Below are positions 5,964-10,940 of a stretch of DNA of 10,940 nucleotides, piece after piece. The stretch's first letter is position 1. Each line of letters opens with the position of its first letter. Origin of the DNA: Gemmatimonadales bacterium (GTDB lineage Bacteria > Gemmatimonadota > Gemmatimonadetes > Gemmatimonadales > GWC2-71-9). The DNA is taken from the NCBI GenBank assembly GCA_013812695.1, contig JACCSZ010000290.1, positions 1 through 10,940 of the forward strand, in the 5' to 3' direction. The notes under the pieces were generated by a model, which was not told the DNA's origin, searched no databases, and saw nothing but the letters and a program-made list of their open reading frames with translations. The translations under genes were made by a program, and so were the position numbers.

Positions 5964-6626
5964 ATGACGGCTGCCATCCTGTTCGACTTCAACGGCGTCA
6001 TCATCGACGACGAGCCGCAGCACTGCGACGCCCTCATCGCCACGCTCGGCGAGTACGGACACGCCCTCGACCGCGACACCTATTACCGGGAGTACCTCGG
6101 CTTCGACGATCGCGAATGCTTCCGGTTCTCCTTCGGCCGCATGGGCCGGGCGGCGGACGAGCCGGCGCTGCTGGAAGCGATCGATCGCAAGAACGCGCAC
6201 TACGAGCGCGCCGTCCGCGCGTCCATGCGGCTCGTGCCCGGCGCCGCCGAGTTCATCGAGAGTGCCGCGCTCGATGGGTTCCAACTCGCCATCGTGAGCG
6301 GCGCGCTCCGCCGGGAGATCGAGCTGGTGCTCGACCTGACGGACCTCCGTCCGCATTTCTGCGAGATCGTCGCCGCCGAGGACGTGAGCGCGTGCAAGCC
6401 GGACCCGCAGGGCTACAACCGGGCTCGCGCGTTGCTCGCGCTCGCACCCGGGCGGTGCATGGTGCTCGAGGATTCATTGCCGGGCCTCGAGGCCGCGCGC
6501 GCGGCGGGGCTGCGCTGCGCGATGCTCGCCACGTCGCACGGCGAGGAGGCGTGCGTCGGGGCCGACCTCGTCTGGCGCGACTTGAGCGGCCATCACCCCG
6601 CCGAGCTGCCCTGGGCGCATGGCTGA
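5964..6626 (+). CDS. HAD-superfamily hydrolase, beta-phosphoglucomutase/phosphoglycolate phosphatase-like
   Basis: The product has 220 residues. Motif I is FDFNGVIID, with nucleophile Asp8 and Asn10 where most phosphatases of this class have the acid/base Asp. A helical cap occupies about residues 16-85. Motif II is IVSGA (Ser112), motif III Lys145 in CKPDP, and motif IV the acidic pair Glu169-Asp170 in VLEDSLPGLEAARAAG. The arrangement is that of subfamily I HAD enzymes that dephosphorylate or isomerise small sugar phosphates. Because glcDEF lies directly upstream, 2-phosphoglycolate is an attractive substrate, but this is inferred from position only. The stop overlaps the start of the YgfZ gene by eight bases, so these two are surely cotranscribed. 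Confidence 0.85.
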   Translation: MTAAILFDFNGVIIDDEPQHCDALIATLGEYGHALDRDTYYREYLGFDDRECFRFSFGRMGRAADEPALLEAIDRKNAHYERAVRASMRLVPGAAEFIESAALDGFQLAIVSGALRREIELVLDLTDLRPHFCEIVAAEDVSACKPDPQGYNRARALLALAPGRCMVLEDSLPGLEAARAAGLRCAMLATSHGEEACVGADLVWRDLSGHHPAELPWAHG

Positions 6627-7605
6627 GCTCGACCTCCGGCTCGACCGCGCCCGGCTCGACCGCGTCCGGCACGGCGCCACGATCGTCCCGACATCGCCCG
6701 CCGTCTTCCGCGTCGGAGGTCCGGGGGCGCTCGCGTGCCTGCAGGGTCTCCTCACCAACGATCTCGAAAAGCCCGGCGACGGCAGCCTGGTCTACGGCGC
6801 ACTGCTCACGCCGAAAGGGATGATCGTGGTGGACGCCTGGGTCATCCGCCAGGCCGACGCGTTCACGCTCATCCTCCCCAACGGCGGGCACGCCGCCGCG
6901 CTCGAGCTCTTCACCCGGCAGCTCCCCCCCAGGCTCGCGCGGACGACGGATCTCACCGGGCAGGTCACCGTGGCCTGGGTGCTGGGCGCCCACGGCTTCC
7001 AAGTGCTCGCCAAGTCGGGCGTCGGCATGCCGGAGTCGGCGGGACGGGTCGTCTCGGTGGGCGGCGAGCTGAGCCCGGTCGCCATCGCGCTCGCGCCCGA
7101 GTCGGCGCCATTCGTCGCGCTCGCGGCGGGGTTCGCGCCCGCGGTCGAGCCGATCGTGGGGCGGGTCGTGGCGGCCGGCGCCGCAGAGGGTGACGACGGT
7201 GACCTCCATGCCGCGCGCGTGCTCTCGGGCTGGCCCGCCCTCGGCGTCGAGATCGATCAGCGGACCCTTCCGCAGGAAGTGCGGTACGACGAGATCGGGG
7301 GCGTCTCGTACACCAAGGGGTGTTACACGGGCCAGGAAACGGTGGCCCGCCTGCACTTCCGCGGGCACAGCAACCGCGAGCTGCGCGGCCTGCACTGGTT
7401 CGACGCCGAGCCGCTCGACGGCCGCGCGGTCGTCCACGGCGAGAAGGACGTCGGCAGCGTGCGCACGACGCTCACGCTCGAGGATCGTGTGCTCGGCCTG
7501 GGCGTGCTGCGCCGCGAGATCGGTCCGGGCGAAGAGGTGACGGCGGGCGGCCGTCGCGCCAAGGTGGTCGCGCTGCCCTTCGGGGTGGACGAGGTGGACG
7601 GGTGA
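6619..7605 (+). CDS. ygfZ: YgfZ/GcvT-like folate-binding Fe-S cluster maintenance protein
   Basis: The 328-residue protein belongs to the YgfZ branch of the GcvT (aminomethyltransferase) fold, known in E. coli to support the assembly or repair of certain Fe-S enzymes using tetrahydrofolate. The diagnostic motif KGCYTGQE is at residues 233-240 with the conserved Cys235, followed by TVARLHFRGHSNREL. The N-terminal half shows the family pattern LQGLLTNDLEKP and ALLTPKGMIVVDAWV. It lacks the rest of a glycine cleavage operon, which argues against GcvT itself. The ATG lies within the HAD gene end (ATGGCTGA overlap), and no ribosome binding site is seen. A GC-rich hairpin follows the stop codon at once. 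Confidence 0.88.
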   Translation: MAELDLRLDRARLDRVRHGATIVPTSPAVFRVGGPGALACLQGLLTNDLEKPGDGSLVYGALLTPKGMIVVDAWVIRQADAFTLILPNGGHAAALELFTRQLPPRLARTTDLTGQVTVAWVLGAHGFQVLAKSGVGMPESAGRVVSVGGELSPVAIALAPESAPFVALAAGFAPAVEPIVGRVVAAGAAEGDDGDLHAARVLSGWPALGVEIDQRTLPQEVRYDEIGGVSYTKGCYTGQETVARLHFRGHSNRELRGLHWFDAEPLDGRAVVHGEKDVGSVRTTLTLEDRVLGLGVLRREIGPGEEVTAGGRRAKVVALPFGVDEVDG

Positions 7606-7616
7606 CCGACGCACAA

Positions 7617-7643
7617 CGGGCCCCGAGCGATGCCCGGGGCCCG
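7617..7643. terminator. GC-rich hairpin between convergent genes
   Basis: CGGGCCCCG (7617-7625) and CGGGGCCCG (7635-7643) form a perfect 9-bp, all-GC stem with a 9-nt loop. It sits 11 bp after the ygfZ stop and 21 bp beyond the lipoprotein stop on the other strand, where a bidirectional terminator is expected. No run of T follows on either strand, so it would be an atypical intrinsic terminator. Confidence 0.6.
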
Positions 7644-7664
7644 ATGCGACAGTGGACCGGCAGC

Positions 7665-7865
7665 CTACTTGTGCATCGTATCCCGAGCCATGGTGGAGTC
7701 GGACGACATCGACATGCTGTCGCTCATCCCACCCATGCCCATCCCGGTGTCGGACATCGTTCCCGACGGGGCCATGCCCGCCGTATCGCCGGCCATGCCA
7801 TCGGCCTTCTTCTCGCCACAGCCAACCAGCACGAGCACGGCAGCCAGCATCAGAGTCTTCTTCAT
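7665..7865 (-). CDS. Small methionine-rich lipoprotein
   Basis: The predicted 66-residue product begins MKKTLMLAAVLVLVGCG, a signal peptide with lipobox LVGC (Cys16). It is therefore predicted to be exported, lipidated on Cys16 and membrane-anchored. The mature 51 residues contain ten Met, mostly as MxM, MxxM or Met next to Asp, Ser, Gly or Thr, plus a terminal His; there is no folded domain I recognise. A GGAG ribosome binding site lies five bases before the ATG, the clearest one in the window. The open frame continues upstream of the ATG, but that part lies in the promoter region and has no start signal. Met-rich exported proteins often bind Cu(I) or Ag(I); that is only a suggestion here. 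It may instead be one of the low-complexity lipoproteins of unknown role common in this kind of genome. Confidence 0.8.
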   Translation of the reverse strand: MKKTLMLAAVLVLVGCGEKKADGMAGDTAGMAPSGTMSDTGMGMGGMSDSMSMSSDSTMARDTMHK

Positions 7866-7941
7866 TGTTGCTCCATCTACGCTAGGGTTTGCAGTGAACC
7901 GCGGTCGCGAGCCACAGTGTCGCCGAGGGTATGGCGCCGAA

Positions 7942-7967
7942 CCTATACGGGGACATCGTTTTGTCAA
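7942..7967 (-). promoter_or_regulatory. Possible promoter of the lipoprotein gene
   Basis: On the minus strand a perfect TTGACA (7967-7962) is followed after 14 bp by TATAGG (7947-7942). The boxes are good but the spacer is about three bases shorter than usual, so the true -10 may lie elsewhere. The leader would be about 70 nt. Confidence 0.4.
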
Positions 7968-8048
7968 GGCGAGCGAGCGGTGCCGGGTTGGGCCGGGCAG
8001 CCGGTGCGAGGCTCGTAAGTGGACGCCAGGCTTCCAGTTAGAACGTAT

Positions 8049-8089
8049 ATGACGATGACTCAACTCCCGACCAACGAGCGACGACCGAT

Positions 8090-8093
<4 letters not shown>
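8049..8093 (+). CDS. Possible 14-codon leader peptide overlapping the AAA+ gene start
   Basis: ATG at 8049 (or 8055) opens a frame encoding MTMTQLPTNERRPI, ending at TGA 8091-8093. That stop overlaps the ATG of the ATPase gene as ATGA, the same four-base coupling used between other genes here. A weak -10-like TAGAAC lies at 8039-8044. It is too short to judge by codon usage or family, and could be chance. Confidence 0.3.
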
Positions 8094-9553
<1,460 letters not shown>

Positions 9554-9582
9554 GGACCGGGGCGGTCGGCGGGAGGCCGACG

Positions 9583-9625
9583 ACGGAGTGCGAGAGTGAT
9601 GCTCGGATCCCGCGACCCACTCCGT
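9583..9625. terminator. Inverted repeat between convergent ATPase and kinase-like genes
   Basis: ACGGAGTG (9583-9590) pairs perfectly with CACTCCGT (9618-9625) around a 27-nt loop. A smaller hairpin, GTCGGC/GCCGAC (9565-9570/9576-9581), lies just before it. The position 30-70 bp after the ATPase stop and directly beside the stop of the opposite gene fits transcription termination in both directions. Only a short, C-rich T tract follows on the plus strand. Confidence 0.4.
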
Positions 9626-9630
9626 TCCCC

Positions 9631-10260
9631 TTACCCCCACCCCATCCCCCTCGCGCGTCCCACCACCACCTCCGTCGCTCCGTCGAACCCGAGCACGGCA
9701 GTGTTCAGCACGATGTGGAAATTCACCGGGTCGTTCCAGTCCCGCCGGTAGTACTCCCGGCTGTACCGAGCGCGCATCTTGTCGGTCTCGTCGAGGACGG
9801 CGGCCGCCTCTTCGGGCGTGCAGCCGAGCCGGGCGGCGGCGACCTGGATCCGGAACGGCCGGGGCGCGACGAGCTTCACGTGGAGTGCGTCGGTCTCCCG
9901 GGCCAGCACGGCGGGGGCCGCGCGGCCGACGAGCACCACCCGGCCCTGCGCCGCGATCTCCGCGACGACGCGCTCGGTGATCTTCACCAGCTCGGCCTCG
10001 GACGTGTCCAGCACGGCGCCGGCCGAGTTGGGCCGCGGAAAGACTTCGGGGGTGGCGGCCGCGAGGGTCCGGGCCAGCCGCTCGACGAAGGTCGGGACGC
10101 GCTCCTCGCGCTCCGCCACGCGCTCGGCCGGGAGACCGGCGCGCGCCGCGACCTGCTCGATCAGCTCGTTGTCGACGACCCGCCAGCTCAGGGCCGCTGC
10201 CACCCGCCTGGCGACCTCGGAACCGCCGGCGCCGAACTGGCGTGAAATGGTGATGAGCAT
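9631..10260 (-). CDS. Cytidylate kinase-like family protein
   Basis: The 209-residue protein resembles the cytidylate-kinase-like family (PF13189 type) rather than the canonical Cmk. It opens with MLITISRQFGAGGSEVA, a P-loop-like turn (residues 6-14) in which the usual Walker Lys is Gly13. Further on come VVLVGRAAPAVLA (about residue 110) and the family signature DKMRARYSREYYRRDWNDP followed by HIVLNT. That arginine-rich stretch corresponds to the lid of nucleoside monophosphate kinases. Neither the substrate nor kinase activity can be read from the sequence. It lies 50 bp downstream of the MFS gene on the same strand and is probably cotranscribed with it. The last residues (ARGMGWG) appear disordered. 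Confidence 0.82.
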   Translation of the reverse strand: MLITISRQFGAGGSEVARRVAAALSWRVVDNELIEQVAARAGLPAERVAEREERVPTFVERLARTLAAATPEVFPRPNSAGAVLDTSEAELVKITERVVAEIAAQGRVVLVGRAAPAVLARETDALHVKLVAPRPFRIQVAAARLGCTPEEAAAVLDETDKMRARYSREYYRRDWNDPVNFHIVLNTAVLGFDGATEVVVGRARGMGWG

Positions 10261-10310
10261 GGGCTAAGATGCGGGGCGGCGGAGGAACGGGAAAGAGGGC
10301 GCCGGGGCTG

Positions 10311-10940
10311 TTATGCTGTCATGCTGCCATCATCCCCTTCGACCCCCACCCCCCGCATCCGCCACATTCGCCACGCGATGCCCGCGGACACCACGAGGCA
10401 CATCGCCCCTCCGGCCGCCACGGCCGTCCGCACCCCGAAGCGCTCCGCCAGCCAGCCCGCCTGCAGCGACCCGAAGGGCGCCATGCCGAGCACCACAAAC
10501 GAGTAGAAGCCCATCACCCGGCCGCGCAGCCGGTCCGGCGCCTGGAGCTGCAGCATCGTGTTGGCCGCGATACCGTTCAGCGCCATGAGGCAGCCGGCCA
10601 CGGTGAACAGCACGATCGCCCACCAGAATCCAGGCGCCAGCGCCGCCCCGGTCAGCACGAGCCCGAAGAGCACCGAGGAGCCGAGGACGAGCCGCGCCCG
10701 CCGGACCCGCCCGCCGAGCCCCGCCATGAAGAACGCCGCCGCCGCCGCGCCGACGCCGATCGCGGAGACCAGCGCCCCGTAGCCGCGGGCGTCGACGTGC
10801 AGCACGTCGCGCGCGAAAACCGGCATCATCGTCATGAACGAGAAGCCGAACACCGCGAACGTGGCGATGATCGTCATGATCGCGCGCGGCCACCGGCTGC
10901 CGAAGATGTAGCGGAACCCTTCGCGCATGGCCTCGAGCGC
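10311..10940 (-). CDS. MFS transporter, C-terminal half (runs off the window)
   Basis: The visible 209 residues are the C-terminal half of a major facilitator superfamily exporter. The frame stays open to the window edge, so the N-terminal half lies beyond it. REGFRYI near the edge corresponds to the cytoplasmic segment before helix 7. Hydrophobic segments at AIMTIIATFAVFGFSF, GALVSAIGVGAAAAAFFMAG, LVLGSSVLFGLVLTGAAL, WWAIVLFTVAGCLMAL, GFYSFVVLGMAPFGSLQAGW and TAVAAGGAMCLVVSAGIAW account for helices 7-12. The loop LQAPDRLRGRVMGFYS is typical of the MFS_3/EntS-like group. The substrate is unknown. The cytoplasmic tail ends in MTA with stop TAA. Confidence 0.88.
   Translation of the reverse strand, partial: ALEAMREGFRYIFGSRWPRAIMTIIATFAVFGFSFMTMMPVFARDVLHVDARGYGALVSAIGVGAAAAAFFMAGLGGRVRRARLVLGSSVLFGLVLTGAALAPGFWWAIVLFTVAGCLMALNGIAANTMLQLQAPDRLRGRVMGFYSFVVLGMAPFGSLQAGWLAERFGVRTAVAAGGAMCLVVSAGIAWRMWRMRGVGVEGDDGSMTA

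Noticed and set aside
6619..7605. Aminomethyltransferase GcvT of the glycine cleavage system
   Set aside because: The KGCYTGQE motif is specific to the YgfZ branch, and no gcvH or gcvP genes are near.

Overview
The window is a GC-rich stretch of bacterial chromosome carrying mostly conserved household genes and no classical mobile element. The best guess for the source is Gemmatimonadota or a close relative in the FCB group. The clues are a short primary-type sigma factor whose core motifs resemble the Bacteroidetes-type sigma A, dispersed palindromes built on the core TCCCGAGCGnAGCGAGGGAT, and several genes that start without a Shine-Dalgarno sequence. This assignment is inference; no rRNA or other marker gene is present.

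Layout from left to right. (1) A well-formed sigma-70-type promoter (TTGACC, 17 bp, TATATT) drives a 296-residue sigma factor. (2) A 200-bp gap holds a large imperfect palindrome and an octanucleotide tandem repeat. (3) A tightly packed plus-strand run follows: a stand-alone LON-domain protein, then glcD, glcE and glcF, the three subunits of glycolate oxidase. LON/glcD and glcD/glcE overlap by four bases each. glcF carries an in-frame copy of the dispersed palindrome in its interdomain linker. (4) After a short gap come a HAD-type phosphatase and, overlapping it by 8 bp, a YgfZ-type folate-dependent Fe-S maintenance protein. (5) A GC-rich hairpin separates this run from a convergent gene for a tiny methionine-rich lipoprotein. 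(6) A divergent plus-strand gene encodes a MoxR/Mg-chelatase-like AAA+ ATPase. (7) The right end is on the minus strand: a cytidylate-kinase-like protein and, upstream of it, an MFS transporter that runs off the window.

How the genes may work together: GlcDEF oxidises glycolate to glyoxylate at the membrane. The HAD protein could supply glycolate from 2-phosphoglycolate, and YgfZ could keep the Fe-S clusters of GlcF intact. That reading rests on gene order and family knowledge and is not proven by the sequence. The AAA+ ATPase lacks its usual von Willebrand A partner inside the window.

I see no convincing new multi-gene system. The observation most worth following is the intergenic palindrome domesticated as a 42-residue linker inside glcF. 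After it come the Met-rich lipoprotein and the Asp-to-Asn change in the HAD active site.
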